Assembly (NCBI GenBank): GCA_020350425.1
Contig: CP070716.1
Location: 1,350,995 to 1,413,004 of the forward strand
DNA length: 62,010 nt
Direction of reading: 5' to 3'
Origin: Gemmatimonadota bacterium
GTDB taxonomy: Bacteria; Gemmatimonadota; Gemmatimonadetes; Gemmatimonadales; GWC2-71-9
This document shows, piece by piece, positions 42,420-50,925 of this stretch (position 1 is the first letter of the stretch; each line of letters starts with the position of its first letter). The translations under genes and the position numbers were made by a program. The notes beneath the pieces are model-generated. The model made no database searches and was not told the DNA's origin. It was given only the letters and a program-made list of their open reading frames with translations.

Positions 42420-42827
42420 ATGCGTCGCATCGTCCTCGCCGCGGTCCTCCTCTTCGTCGTAGCACCCGCGGCACACGCTCAGACCCTCGTCGTGTCCCAG
42501 AACAAGTGCAAGTACGACAAGATGGGAGAGATCCGGGCCTTCGCTGATTCGGCCTGGATTCCCATCGCCCAGGAGCTGGTGAACGAGGGGAAGTTCATCG
42601 CCGCGGGCTCGGCGTTTCACGCTTGGGGGGACGAGTGGAACGTGCTCTACTGGTACACCGCCGAGAGCATCTCCGTGTTCCTCGAGGGTTGGAGCGAGCT
42701 GTTCTCCCGCTCCAACGAGCGGTACCCGGCCGGCATGCAGATGTTCTACGACTGGTGCTGGGAGCACAAGGACAGCATGTACACCGCGGGGGGGATGACC
42801 CAGCCGCCGGCTGAAGAGGGGATGTAA
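42420..42827 (+). CDS. Small exported protein of unknown function
   Basis: 135 aa from the ATG at 42420 (GGAGG just upstream; an in-frame TTG at 42363 is less likely). The signal peptide is RIVLAAVLLFVVAPAAHAQ. The mature chain is short and aromatic-rich (DEWNVLYWYTAESISVFLEGW, YDWCWEHKDSMY) with two cysteines that could pair. Secreted, no family recognised. Followed at once by a clear terminator. Confidence 0.72.
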   Translation: MRRIVLAAVLLFVVAPAAHAQTLVVSQNKCKYDKMGEIRAFADSAWIPIAQELVNEGKFIAAGSAFHAWGDEWNVLYWYTAESISVFLEGWSELFSRSNERYPAGMQMFYDWCWEHKDSMYTAGGMTQPPAEEGM

Positions 42828-42833
42828 CGCCGC

Positions 42834-42861
42834 AAGCGCCCGGCCGCAGAGCCGGGCGCTT
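42834..42861. terminator. Terminator hairpin between convergent genes
   Basis: AAGCGCCCGGC (42834-42844) pairs perfectly with GCCGGGCGCTT (42851-42861) around CGCAGA, with TTT at the right edge. It lies between the stops of the exported protein (42827) and the LapA-like gene (42873), so it may work in both directions. Confidence 0.8.
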
Positions 42862-42872
42862 TGCCGTTGAAC

Positions 42873-43244
42873 CTACTCTCTCGGCTTCGGCGCCCGTTCC
42901 TTGTCGGCGGCCGGCTGGGCGGTGGGTTCGGGTGGCGGCAGTTGCGCGGCCGCCGCCCTCTCCTCTGCCGCAGCCTTGTCGGCGAGCGCCCGCGCGCGGG
43001 CCTTGCGCTCGCTCCAGAAGCGCCCCTTGTAGTAGAACGTCGTCACGCCGCCAACGATCAGTCCGACGAGGAACGAGCCGAGGACGAGCAGGGACGCGCT
43101 CGCCCCGACCTGCCAGAGAACGATGTCGATCCGCACCGTGTGCAGATTCTGCAGTGCAAACAGCAGCACGAGGGCGGTCATCACTGCCACCAGCACCAGC
43201 CGTACCCGGTCCCATAGCTCTATGATGCGCCGTTTGAGTCCCAT
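42873..43244 (-). CDS. LapA-domain membrane protein
   Basis: 123 aa from the ATG at 43244. Two membrane helices (VRLVLVAVMTALVLLFALQN and ASLLVLGSFLVGLIVGGV) form the LapA/DUF1049 domain, with LQNLHTVRIDIVLW between them. A cytoplasmic coiled-coil tail rich in Ala/Glu/Arg follows and ends in a Pro-rich stretch. In Gram-negatives LapA-type proteins help assemble lipopolysaccharide export. It lies 10 bp downstream of the S9 peptidase and may be in its operon. Confidence 0.85.
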   Translation of the reverse strand: MGLKRRIIELWDRVRLVLVAVMTALVLLFALQNLHTVRIDIVLWQVGASASLLVLGSFLVGLIVGGVTTFYYKGRFWSERKARARALADKAAAEERAAAAQLPPPEPTAQPAADKERAPKPRE

Positions 43245-43254
43245 GTGCGTCGCC

Positions 43255-45111
43255 TCAGGTTGAGTCGGCCTCGCCGTCCCCGTCTTCGTACCGTCCTCCG
43301 AGTTGCCGCGCCAGGAACCGCTCGGCCGCTGCATAGAACTTGAGTCGGTTCTCCGGCTTGGCAAACCCGTGCCCCTCGTCTTCGAACAGCAGGTACTCGT
43401 GCTCGATTCCCTTCTCGCGCATGACCGCCACGATCTGTTCCGACTCCGCCTGCTTCACCCGCGGGTCGTTGGCGCCCTGCGCGATGAGCATCGGGATCCG
43501 GATGTCGTCCACCCGGTAGAGGGGCGAGCGCGACTTGAGGAACTCCGCGTCGCCCGCGGGCTCCCCGACCCGGTCGTGCAGCATCTCCAGGTACGTGGAC
43601 CAGTAGGGTGGAATGGTCTCGATGAAGGTGATCAGGTTGCTCGGTCCTACGATGTCCACGGCGCAGCAGAACAGATCGGGCGTAAACGTGGCTCCCACGA
43701 GCGCCGCGTAGCCGCCGTATGATCCCCCATAGATGGCGATCCGCTCCGCGTCGGCGTAGCCCCGCTCGACGGCGAAGTGCACGGCGTCCACCAGGTCGTC
43801 GTGCATCTTGCCGCCCCACTCCCGATCTCCCGCGTTGAGGAAGCGCTTCCCGTAGCCGGTGGAGCCGCGGAAGTTGACCTGGAGGCAGGCGTAGCCGCGG
43901 TTGGCGAGCCACTGAGACTCCGGGTCGTATCCCCACGTGTCGCGGTGCCACGGGCCTCCGTGCACGTTGAGCACCATGGGGAGCGGCCCTCGCGCGCCCG
44001 GGGGCAGCGTCAGGTAGCCGTGAATCGTGAGGCCGTCTCTCGCCTCGAACGATATCGGCTCCATGTGGGCCAGCGCGTACTGGGCGAGCGCCGGCCGGCT
44101 GTAGAACAGGAACTCGGCGCGCCGCTGCGTGCGGTCGTACACGTAGTACGACACCGGGTGGTTGTCCTCGGTGTATGCCACCACCCACACATCGTCGCCA
44201 TGGGTGCGGCTCACCAGCTCGAAGTCACCCGGATTCAGCTTGGCGATCTCCTTGAGGTCGGCCTCCACGGCCGCATCCAGAGCGACCCAGTCGGTCCGCG
44301 CCCGGGTGAAGGCGACCATCTGGATCTCCTTCGTGTCGGGGTGCACCACGGCACCGCTGACGTCGTATTCGGGATCCTCGGCCAGCACGTCGATCTCGCC
44401 GCTGGCGATCGTCATTCGCACCAATCGTGCCGTGTTCGAGCTCCTGGAGTCCACGAGATAGAGAGACTGGCCGTCGAGCGTGAATCCGTACGGCGCGCTC
44501 GTGAGAGCATCTTCGGGGCTCCAGGTGAGGAGGCTGCGCCAGCCATCCTCCGGCTCGTCGCGCACCAGCAGCTCGGTCCCGCCCTTGGGCGTTGCCGCCA
44601 GGGCCGCCCGCACACGATGGTCCGCGTCGGCCACCCACCCCATGACGCTGCCGGGGTTCTTGACCACGAGCTCGAGCCGCCCGGTGCCGAGATCCAACCG
44701 ATAGACGTCGTGCAGGCGCTGGTCGTCCTTGTTCATGGCGAGCAGCAGCTCATCGGGGTGGCGCTTGTCGTGCGCCAGTACCTGCACCTGCACGTTCTGA
44801 AACGGGGTGAGGTCCTCCACCGTGCCGGACGCGAGGTGCACCTTGTGGAGGCGCCAGTTCTCGTCGCCGCCTACATCCTGCAGGTACAGCAGATGCTGGC
44901 CGTCGTGCGCCCAGAAGTAGATGCGCACCCCCCGGTCGCGATCGCGGGTGACGGGGCGGTACTGCTCGCCGCCGACGTCCCCGACCCAGACGTTGAGGAC
45001 GCCTTCGTCGGGAGCGAGGTAGGCCATGCGGCTTCCGTCGGGGGAGATCTTCGCGTCGGCCCGCTCCGGGTTGCCGAAGATCACCTCTCGCGGGATCAGC
45101 GGTACGTTCAA
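43255..45111 (-). CDS. S9 family prolyl oligopeptidase-like peptidase
   Basis: 618 aa from the TTG at 45111 (LNVPLIPREVIFGNPERADAKISPDG), which overlaps the symporter stop as TTGA. A seven-bladed propeller (about 10-350) is followed by an alpha/beta hydrolase domain with nucleophile Ser in GGSYGGYAAL, Asp in GANDPRV and His in DEGHGFAKPEN. There is no signal peptide at this start, so it is probably cytoplasmic. It cleaves short peptides or acylpeptides. The start codon is inferred from family N-termini; the ribosome site is weak. Confidence 0.9.
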   Translation of the reverse strand: MNVPLIPREVIFGNPERADAKISPDGSRMAYLAPDEGVLNVWVGDVGGEQYRPVTRDRDRGVRIYFWAHDGQHLLYLQDVGGDENWRLHKVHLASGTVEDLTPFQNVQVQVLAHDKRHPDELLLAMNKDDQRLHDVYRLDLGTGRLELVVKNPGSVMGWVADADHRVRAALAATPKGGTELLVRDEPEDGWRSLLTWSPEDALTSAPYGFTLDGQSLYLVDSRSSNTARLVRMTIASGEIDVLAEDPEYDVSGAVVHPDTKEIQMVAFTRARTDWVALDAAVEADLKEIAKLNPGDFELVSRTHGDDVWVVAYTEDNHPVSYYVYDRTQRRAEFLFYSRPALAQYALAHMEPISFEARDGLTIHGYLTLPPGARGPLPMVLNVHGGPWHRDTWGYDPESQWLANRGYACLQVNFRGSTGYGKRFLNAGDREWGGKMHDDLVDAVHFAVERGYADAERIAIYGGSYGGYAALVGATFTPDLFCCAVDIVGPSNLITFIETIPPYWSTYLEMLHDRVGEPAGDAEFLKSRSPLYRVDDIRIPMLIAQGANDPRVKQAESEQIVAVMREKGIEHEYLLFEDEGHGFAKPENRLKFYAAAERFLARQLGGRYEDGDGEADST

Positions 45112-46364
45112 GTCAGGGCCGGGTAGAGGTTCGTTTCGCCCTCGCTCTTCGCCACGATCACCGCTCCCACGCTGTCGCTGAAGATGTTGATCATGGTGCG
45201 GAACATGTCGATCGGTCGGTCGACCGCGAGCATGGTGCCGATGATGAGCCCCACTTGTGCGTCGGTGAAGCCGATGGCCTGCGTGACGATGAAGATGACG
45301 ACCACCCCGGCAGCCGGTATGCCGGCCGCGCCCACGGCCGAGAGCAGCGCGGTGAGCACGATGAGAAATTGCTGCGAGACGTCGAGCTGCATCCCGAGGA
45401 CCTGGCTGATGAAGATGACGCCGGCGCACTCGTAGAGTGCCGTGCCGTTCATGTTCACCGTGGCGCCCATGGGCAGTACGAAGCTGGAAATCGTGTTGGA
45501 GACCCCCGCTTTGTTCTCGACGTCGCTCATGGTGACGGGCAGGGTGGCGTTCGACGAACAGGTCGAGAACGCAGTGACCATGGCGGAGCTCATGGCCCTG
45601 AAGTGGTAAACGGGGTTGATCCCGGTTCCGAAGTAGAAGAGCAGGGGCAGCACGACGAACAGGTGGATGAGGAATCCGGTGAGGATCGTGATCATGTAGA
45701 GGCCGAGGGTGATGAACAGTCCGATCCCGGCCGACGCCACCGTCGCGACGATCAATCCGAAGACCCCGAACGGCGCGAAGCTGATCACGACCTGTGTGAT
45801 CTTCATCATCGCCTCGAAGAACGCCTCGAAGAACCCCTGCAGCGTGCCACGGCTCTTGTCACCGATTCTGGTGATCGCGAAGCCGAGAAAGATCGAAAAG
45901 AAGATGATCCCCAGCATGTGGCCCGACGACATCGCCTCGATCGGGTTCAGGGGGATCATGTCGATGAGGATCTGGCCGGCGGACCGCGGCGTGCTCAACG
46001 TGGAGGGGTCGAACTCCTCGCCCACCGGGATGTTGGCGCCCACGCCCGGCTTGAAGGCGTTGGTGACGACGATGCCGATCAAAATGGCGAGCAGGCTGGA
46101 GATGAAGTAGTAGGCGAACGTCTTGGCGCCGAGCCTGCCGATGCGCTTCCCCTCGCCGACGCTCGCCACCCCGCTGACGATCGAGCTGAAGATCAGCGGT
46201 ACGATCACCATGCGCAGGAGGTGAATGAAGATCGTGCCGAGCGATACGATGGCGCCGAACAGCCAGCCCGTCGGCTCGCCGTCGTACACGATCTGGAAGA
46301 CGACGCCGACGATGACGCCCACGACCATCGCGATCAGGATCTGCCAGTGCAGCTGCAGCTTCAT
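45108..46364 (-). CDS. Dicarboxylate/amino acid:cation symporter (DAACS)
   Basis: 418 aa with eight membrane helices and two re-entrant loops. Signatures: serine-rich AFSTCSSNATLPVTM, NMNGTALYECAGVIFI, and AAGIPAAGVVVIFIV. It takes up glutamate, aspartate or C4-dicarboxylates with Na+ or H+. Coupled to the S9 peptidase downstream, suggesting peptide/amino acid use, and 101 bp after the DUF2784 gene. Confidence 0.95.
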   Translation of the reverse strand: MKLQLHWQILIAMVVGVIVGVVFQIVYDGEPTGWLFGAIVSLGTIFIHLLRMVIVPLIFSSIVSGVASVGEGKRIGRLGAKTFAYYFISSLLAILIGIVVTNAFKPGVGANIPVGEEFDPSTLSTPRSAGQILIDMIPLNPIEAMSSGHMLGIIFFSIFLGFAITRIGDKSRGTLQGFFEAFFEAMMKITQVVISFAPFGVFGLIVATVASAGIGLFITLGLYMITILTGFLIHLFVVLPLLFYFGTGINPVYHFRAMSSAMVTAFSTCSSNATLPVTMSDVENKAGVSNTISSFVLPMGATVNMNGTALYECAGVIFISQVLGMQLDVSQQFLIVLTALLSAVGAAGIPAAGVVVIFIVTQAIGFTDAQVGLIIGTMLAVDRPIDMFRTMINIFSDSVGAVIVAKSEGETNLYPALT

Positions 46365-46465
46365 GTCACCTCCGCTGAGGAGCCTTCGCCGCCCATCGGA
46401 CAGAAGAATCTACCTACGCAGGGCCGCGTTGGGGGAAGGGCTCGGCGGCGGGTGCGCGTCCCCGA

Positions 46466-46831
46466 TCAGCCCCGCCGCCGGGTCCGAAAGTAGATGGCAT
46501 AGGCGAACGCGTTGAGCCCGACGAGGAGCAGGCCGAGCACGATCTGGATCGCCGGCGTGAGGCCGCCGGGATAGACGATCGGCAGGATGTAGTGCTCGAT
46601 GAAGCCGCCCTCGTACCCGGCCTGTCCGGCCTGCCGCCGCAGCGCGACCTCCAGCGGGGTGAGTGGACAGACCCACCCCATGAGCTCGATCGCCGCCCCC
46701 CACAGGGCGCACGGAATGTGTGCCCACGCCACCCAGCGCCAGCGCCAGGCGAGGAAGCCACCGGCGATCACGAACACGATGAACGCGAGGTGGAGAAGTA
46801 CCAGGACGTCGGCGGCGAGACGGGACAGCAT
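46466..46831 (-). CDS. DUF2784 membrane protein
   Basis: 121 aa from the ATG at 46831. Three membrane helices (VLVLLHLAFIVFVIAGGFLAW, WAHIPCALWGAAIELMGW, IQIVLGLLLVGLNAFAYAIYF). The motif CPLTPLEVALRRQAGQAGYEGGFIEHYILPIVYPGGLTP is characteristic of DUF2784. Function unknown. It starts two bases after the stop of the second symporter. Confidence 0.92.
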   Translation of the reverse strand: MLSRLAADVLVLLHLAFIVFVIAGGFLAWRWRWVAWAHIPCALWGAAIELMGWVCPLTPLEVALRRQAGQAGYEGGFIEHYILPIVYPGGLTPAIQIVLGLLLVGLNAFAYAIYFRTRRRG

Positions 46832-46833
46832 GG

Positions 46834-48060
46834 CTATGTGTCGCCTCGCCGAGCCTCCCAGCGATCGATCACGAGGGTGGCGGCCAGCGTCCCGGTGACG
46901 TTCGTCGCGGTGCGGGCCATGTCGGGGATGCGGTCCACGCCGAGCAACACCGCCAGTCCCGCACCCGGAATGCCGACCGCGTCCATGGCCGGCGCTGCGC
47001 TCAACACGCTGCCGCCGGGAATGCTCGGCACGGTGAACGACACGATGAACGTCGCGAGCAGCGCAGCTCCGATGGCCGTGACCGGAATGGGCACACCGTA
47101 GAGCCACGCCAGGAACACGATGCCCGCGCCCTGGAACAGGGCGGAGCCCGCTCGCCCGAGCCCGGCTCCCAGGGAGATCACCAGTCCCGCCACCACGGAC
47201 GAGCAGCGAAACTCCTCGTCGGCCGCTTCCAGCATGGCCGGAACGGTGGCGGGAGAGCTCACCGTGCTGGCCGCGATGAGCTGGGGCGTTACGCAGCCCC
47301 TCAGAAAGGTCCTGACCGGTACCCGCGCCACGAACTTCACGACCGGCACGTAGACGACCGCGATGAAGACGATCTCACCGACCAGCACGGCCACTACGAA
47401 GATCGCGAGACTCTGGAGCATGGCCCAGCCGGCTCGGGCGGTGACCGGTGCGGCGAGCGCGAACACCCCGATCGGCGCGACCAGCAGGATCCAGTGCACC
47501 AGCTTGATGAGCGCTGCCGAGAGGGCGGTGGCCAGGGAGAGCAACACCCCCTTCTGTTCTGCGGGCAGCACGCTGGTCGCGGCCGCCAGGAAGATCGTGA
47601 ACACGATCAGCGGCAGGAGCGCGCCCTCGGCCGCCGCCGCGAACGGGTTCGCCGGGATGAGGCCGAGGAGGAACTCGAGGGGGCCCGGGAGCTCAGGAGC
47701 CTGAGCGGCGTCGGCGCCGACAGCGCCGGTCAGGGATTCGCTGGCGAAGGGGAGCAGCGCCTTCATGATCCCCATTCCCAGGAGCACGCTGATCACGGTC
47801 GTCGCGGCGAAGAAGACCAGGGTGGCGGAGCCCAGGCGTCCCAGCTTGCCGAGGTCGCCCATGGTGGCGACGCCCACGAAGATCACGGAGGTGACCAGCG
47901 GTATGACGACCATCTTGAGCAGGTCGACGAACGCATCCCCCAGGGGCTCCACACCCAGGGAGATCGCCATGAGCGCCGGCGAGCCCGTGATCGAGGCCAC
48001 CAGCCCCAGCAGCAGGCCCGCCACCAGGCCCGCCGCGATGGCGATGTTCAGCCGCATCAT
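46834..48060 (-). CDS. Second DAACS-family symporter (divergent)
   Basis: 408 aa, DAACS topology. Motifs: FVDLLKMVVIPLVTSVIFVGV, IAASTVSSPATVPAML in place of the usual serine-rich motif, SFTVPSIPGGSVLSAAP, and a C-terminal VDRIPDMARTATNVTGTLAATLVI. It is less like GltP than the neighbour at 45108, so its substrate may differ. The start overlaps the acyl-CoA dehydrogenase stop as TGATG. Confidence 0.92.
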   Translation of the reverse strand: MMRLNIAIAAGLVAGLLLGLVASITGSPALMAISLGVEPLGDAFVDLLKMVVIPLVTSVIFVGVATMGDLGKLGRLGSATLVFFAATTVISVLLGMGIMKALLPFASESLTGAVGADAAQAPELPGPLEFLLGLIPANPFAAAAEGALLPLIVFTIFLAAATSVLPAEQKGVLLSLATALSAALIKLVHWILLVAPIGVFALAAPVTARAGWAMLQSLAIFVVAVLVGEIVFIAVVYVPVVKFVARVPVRTFLRGCVTPQLIAASTVSSPATVPAMLEAADEEFRCSSVVAGLVISLGAGLGRAGSALFQGAGIVFLAWLYGVPIPVTAIGAALLATFIVSFTVPSIPGGSVLSAAPAMDAVGIPGAGLAVLLGVDRIPDMARTATNVTGTLAATLVIDRWEARRGDT

Positions 48061-49223
48061 CAGTCCTTGGCCATGCTCTCCTTGAGCAGATTCGCCGCGA
48101 TGACGTTGCGCTGAATCTCGTTCGACCCCTCGTAGATCTGCGTGATCTTGGCGTCCCGCAACAGCTTCTCGACGGGATACTCCTTCATGTAGCCGTACCC
48201 GCCGAAGATCTGCACGCCGTCCACGGTCACCTTCATCGCGGTGTCGGAGGCGTGTGTCTTACAGATGGCCGACGCCATCGAAATGTTCTTCGCCCCGGTG
48301 TCGATCATGCGAGCGGCGGAGTAGACCAGGGCCCGAGATGCCTCGACCTGTATCGCCATGTCCGCGAGCATGAATTGCACTCCCTGAAACGAGGCAATCG
48401 GGTGGCCGAACTGCTTGCGGACCCGGGCATAGTGGGCTGCCTCGTCGAGCGCCCGCTGCGCAATGCCGACGGCCTGTGCCGCGACTCCCGGGCGCGCCTG
48501 GTCGAACGTCCGGAGCGCCACAATGAACCCCATGCCTTCGCGCGCCAGGAGGTTTTCCTTCGGCACCGGGCAGTCGTTGAAGATCACTTCGCGTGTCGAC
48601 GACGCCCTGATGCCCAGCTTGTTCTCCTTCTTTCCGAACTCCAGGCCAGGCGTGTCCTTGTCCACGATGAAGCAGCTCGCGCCGCGGGCACCCTTCTCCT
48701 TGTCGGTGAGCGCGATGACGGTATAGACCTCGGCTTCGCCGCCGTTGGTGATCCACTGCTTGGTGCCGTTCAGCAGGTAGTGGTCACCGTCCCTGGTGGC
48801 CGTCGTGCGGATGCGGGCGGCATCGGAGCCCGCGTCGGCCTCGGTGATGGCGAAGGCCGCGAGCTTCTCACCGCGCGCGATGGGCGGCAGGTACTTCTGC
48901 TTCTGTTCCTCGTTGCCGAACAACAGGATTGGAAAGGTTCCGAGTCCGGTCCCGCCGAACGCGAGCGCGATACCGGCACAGCCCCAGGAGAGTTCCTCGG
49001 TCACGAGGGCCGTTTCGAGCACGCCGCCACCCATCCCGCCGTACTGCTCGGGGATCGGCACAGAGAAGACGTCCGAGTCTGCCAGGATCTTCACGATGTC
49101 CCATGGGAACTCGCCGGTCTCGTCGTACTTGGCCGCCGCGGGCTTGATCTGCTCCTCTGCGATCTGGTGGCAGAGGTCCTTGATCATCCGCTGCTCTTCG
49201 GTGAGGAGGTAATCGATGCTCAT
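48060..49223 (-). CDS. Acyl-CoA dehydrogenase
   Basis: 387 aa from the ATG at 49223 (MSIDYLLTEEQRMIKDLCHQ). All parts of the flavoprotein fold are present: FAITEADAGSDAARIRTTA (FAD/acyl contact), IFGGYGYMKEYPVEKLLRDAKITQIYEGSNEIQRNVIA with the catalytic Glu in YEGSNE. It introduces the 2,3 double bond in short- or medium-chain acyl-CoA. Operon with the second symporter and DUF2784. Confidence 0.96.
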   Translation of the reverse strand: MSIDYLLTEEQRMIKDLCHQIAEEQIKPAAAKYDETGEFPWDIVKILADSDVFSVPIPEQYGGMGGGVLETALVTEELSWGCAGIALAFGGTGLGTFPILLFGNEEQKQKYLPPIARGEKLAAFAITEADAGSDAARIRTTATRDGDHYLLNGTKQWITNGGEAEVYTVIALTDKEKGARGASCFIVDKDTPGLEFGKKENKLGIRASSTREVIFNDCPVPKENLLAREGMGFIVALRTFDQARPGVAAQAVGIAQRALDEAAHYARVRKQFGHPIASFQGVQFMLADMAIQVEASRALVYSAARMIDTGAKNISMASAICKTHASDTAMKVTVDGVQIFGGYGYMKEYPVEKLLRDAKITQIYEGSNEIQRNVIAANLLKESMAKD

Positions 49224-49475
49224 CCGCGTCCAGCTCCTCTCGGCGCTCGGGCCACGTGTGCGAACGGGGCAGCAATGCTCGACCCATCCCATGCTCCGGT
49301 GCCGTGGGAGGGCGGGATCGGTGCCGATCGCGGAGCCAAGGGATGGGTCGGATACCAACCTATCGAGGATGGCCGGGGGAGGCCAGCCGGAGGGCGGTCG
49401 CGAAGGCATGGCGGGAGACCCCGAGTTGGGCTAGGTTGTATCCCTTTCCTGACGGCACTGTGACCGGAGGACGCC

Positions 49476-50273
49476 GTGCGACACGCACAGAGAACGGTAC
49501 CGCGCTGGGCGCTCATTCTGGGGGCGTCGAGCGGATTCGGTGAAGCTACAGCCCGCGAGCTGGCGAAGGCCGGGTACGACATCTGCGGCGTGCACCTCGA
49601 CCGGGGCGCCGGGAAGCAACGCGCCAAGGACATTCAAGAGGACATCGAGGCGACTGGTCGGCGGGCGCTGTACTTCAACGTGAACGCCGCCGATGACGAG
49701 AAGCGCAACGAGGTGCTGAATGCGCTGGTGGACGATATCAACAAGAACGGCGGCACGGTGGCCGTGCTCATGCACTCGCTGGCCTTCGGTACGCTGAAGC
49801 CCTACATCGCCGACGACGCGGTTACCAAGCGCGGGATGAACATGACGCTGGACGTCATGGCCCACTCGCTGGTCTACTGGGCGCAGGAGGTGGTGGCACG
49901 CAACCTGATGACCGAGGGTGGACGCATCTTCTGCATGACGTCATCGGGCTCCAACCGAGTCATCCCGTCCTACGGCGCAGTGTCGGCCGCCAAGGCCGCG
50001 CTCGAGTCGCACGTGCGGCAGCTCGCCGTGGAGCTCGCTCCTCACGGCGTCACGGTGAACGCCCTGCGCGGCGGAGTCACCAGGACGCCGGCCGCCGAGC
50101 GCATTCCCGAGAGCGATGCCCTGTTCGTGGAGGCCGTACACCGCAACCCTCACAAGCGACTCACCACGCCCGACGACATCGCCCATGCGGTGGTGGCACT
50201 GTCGAAGCCGGGAACCGATTGGATCACCGGCAACGTCATCAATGTCGACGGCGGGGAGGAAGTCTCGGGCTAG
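49476..50273 (+). CDS. FabL-type enoyl-ACP reductase (SDR family)
   Basis: 265 aa, GTG start with GGAGG ahead. The Rossmann motif GASSGFGEA is at 16-24. The active-site spacing is Tyr166-x6-Lys173, characteristic of enoyl-ACP reductases (FabI/FabL) rather than the Y-x3-K of ordinary SDRs. VNALRGGVTRTPA and the ITGNVINVDGGEEV end fit FabL. It reduces trans-2-enoyl-ACP, the last step of fatty-acid elongation. No other fab gene is adjacent. Confidence 0.85.
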   Translation: MRHAQRTVPRWALILGASSGFGEATARELAKAGYDICGVHLDRGAGKQRAKDIQEDIEATGRRALYFNVNAADDEKRNEVLNALVDDINKNGGTVAVLMHSLAFGTLKPYIADDAVTKRGMNMTLDVMAHSLVYWAQEVVARNLMTEGGRIFCMTSSGSNRVIPSYGAVSAAKAALESHVRQLAVELAPHGVTVNALRGGVTRTPAAERIPESDALFVEAVHRNPHKRLTTPDDIAHAVVALSKPGTDWITGNVINVDGGEEVSG

Positions 50274-50279
50274 GGAAGG

Positions 50280-50852
50280 TCAGACGCTCCGCTGGCGTAG
50301 CTGCGCCAGCTCCTCTTCGAGCGACTCCAGGCGCCGCAGGACCTCGTCTTCTTCCGGCTCGGACGCCACGATGGGCACCCCACGGCGGTTGAGCAGGGTC
50401 TCCACCAGGGCATCGGTGTATCCCACAACGGCGTGCGAGATGCCGCGATCGAGAATGCGGTTGAGCCGGAGTACTGCCGCCATCGACTGGCGGGCCGGGA
50501 GCGTCGCGATCGGCTCCGAGAGGAAGTGGATCAGGATCTCCCGGAGCTGCTGCAGCTCCTCCACCACTTCGCCGGCGGCGAGGCCGCGGTTGGCGGCGGT
50601 CTGACCGTAGACCTCGCTGGCCGTGAACCACAGCTCGGCTACCTGGCGCCGCAGCGGCCCGGCAGATTCGATTAGGATGTCGACCAGGAGAGCGAGGTGC
50701 CGCTCGACCGTGGGCGTGCGGACGTGGGGGGCTTCCTGCACGCGGCCAATGACCCACTTAGACCACTGCTCAACGAGTAGGTCGCGGCTTCCGCGAAGCG
50801 AGCGGCTGACGGCCTGGAGGGCCGGGTTGGACGGCCGCATGGTCAGGCCCAT
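50280..50852 (-). CDS. RsbRD-like N-terminal sensor domain protein
   Basis: 190 aa, all helical, start ATG at 50852 or four codons further in. The LLVEQWSKWVIGRV opening and the HFLSEPIATLPARQ.. ILDRGISHAVVGY region resemble the RsbRD sensor domain found before STAS domains in stress-response proteins. Here no STAS domain follows; the chain ends in a Glu/Leu/Arg coiled coil (EPEEDEVLRRLESLEEELAQL). Function inferred only; it could be a free signal-sensing module. Confidence 0.65.
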   Translation of the reverse strand: MGLTMRPSNPALQAVSRSLRGSRDLLVEQWSKWVIGRVQEAPHVRTPTVERHLALLVDILIESAGPLRRQVAELWFTASEVYGQTAANRGLAAGEVVEELQQLREILIHFLSEPIATLPARQSMAAVLRLNRILDRGISHAVVGYTDALVETLLNRRGVPIVASEPEEDEVLRRLESLEEELAQLRQRSV

Positions 50853-50880
50853 GCCGCGGATTCCTGCATGCTATGCACGA

Positions 50881-50903
50881 GGCACGAAATCTACTTTCGT
50901 GCC
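50881..50903. promoter_or_regulatory. Perfect inverted repeat GGCACGAAA/TTTCGTGCC before the hydrolase gene
   Basis: Nine-base arms (50881-50889, 50895-50903) around five bases, ending a few bases before AAGGAGGT of the alpha/beta hydrolase gene. It lies in the 73-bp gap with the divergent RsbRD-like gene. Either an operator or an mRNA hairpin that hides the ribosome-binding site. Confidence 0.45.
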
Positions 50904-50925
50904 CTCAAGGAGGTCAAAGCAGCGC

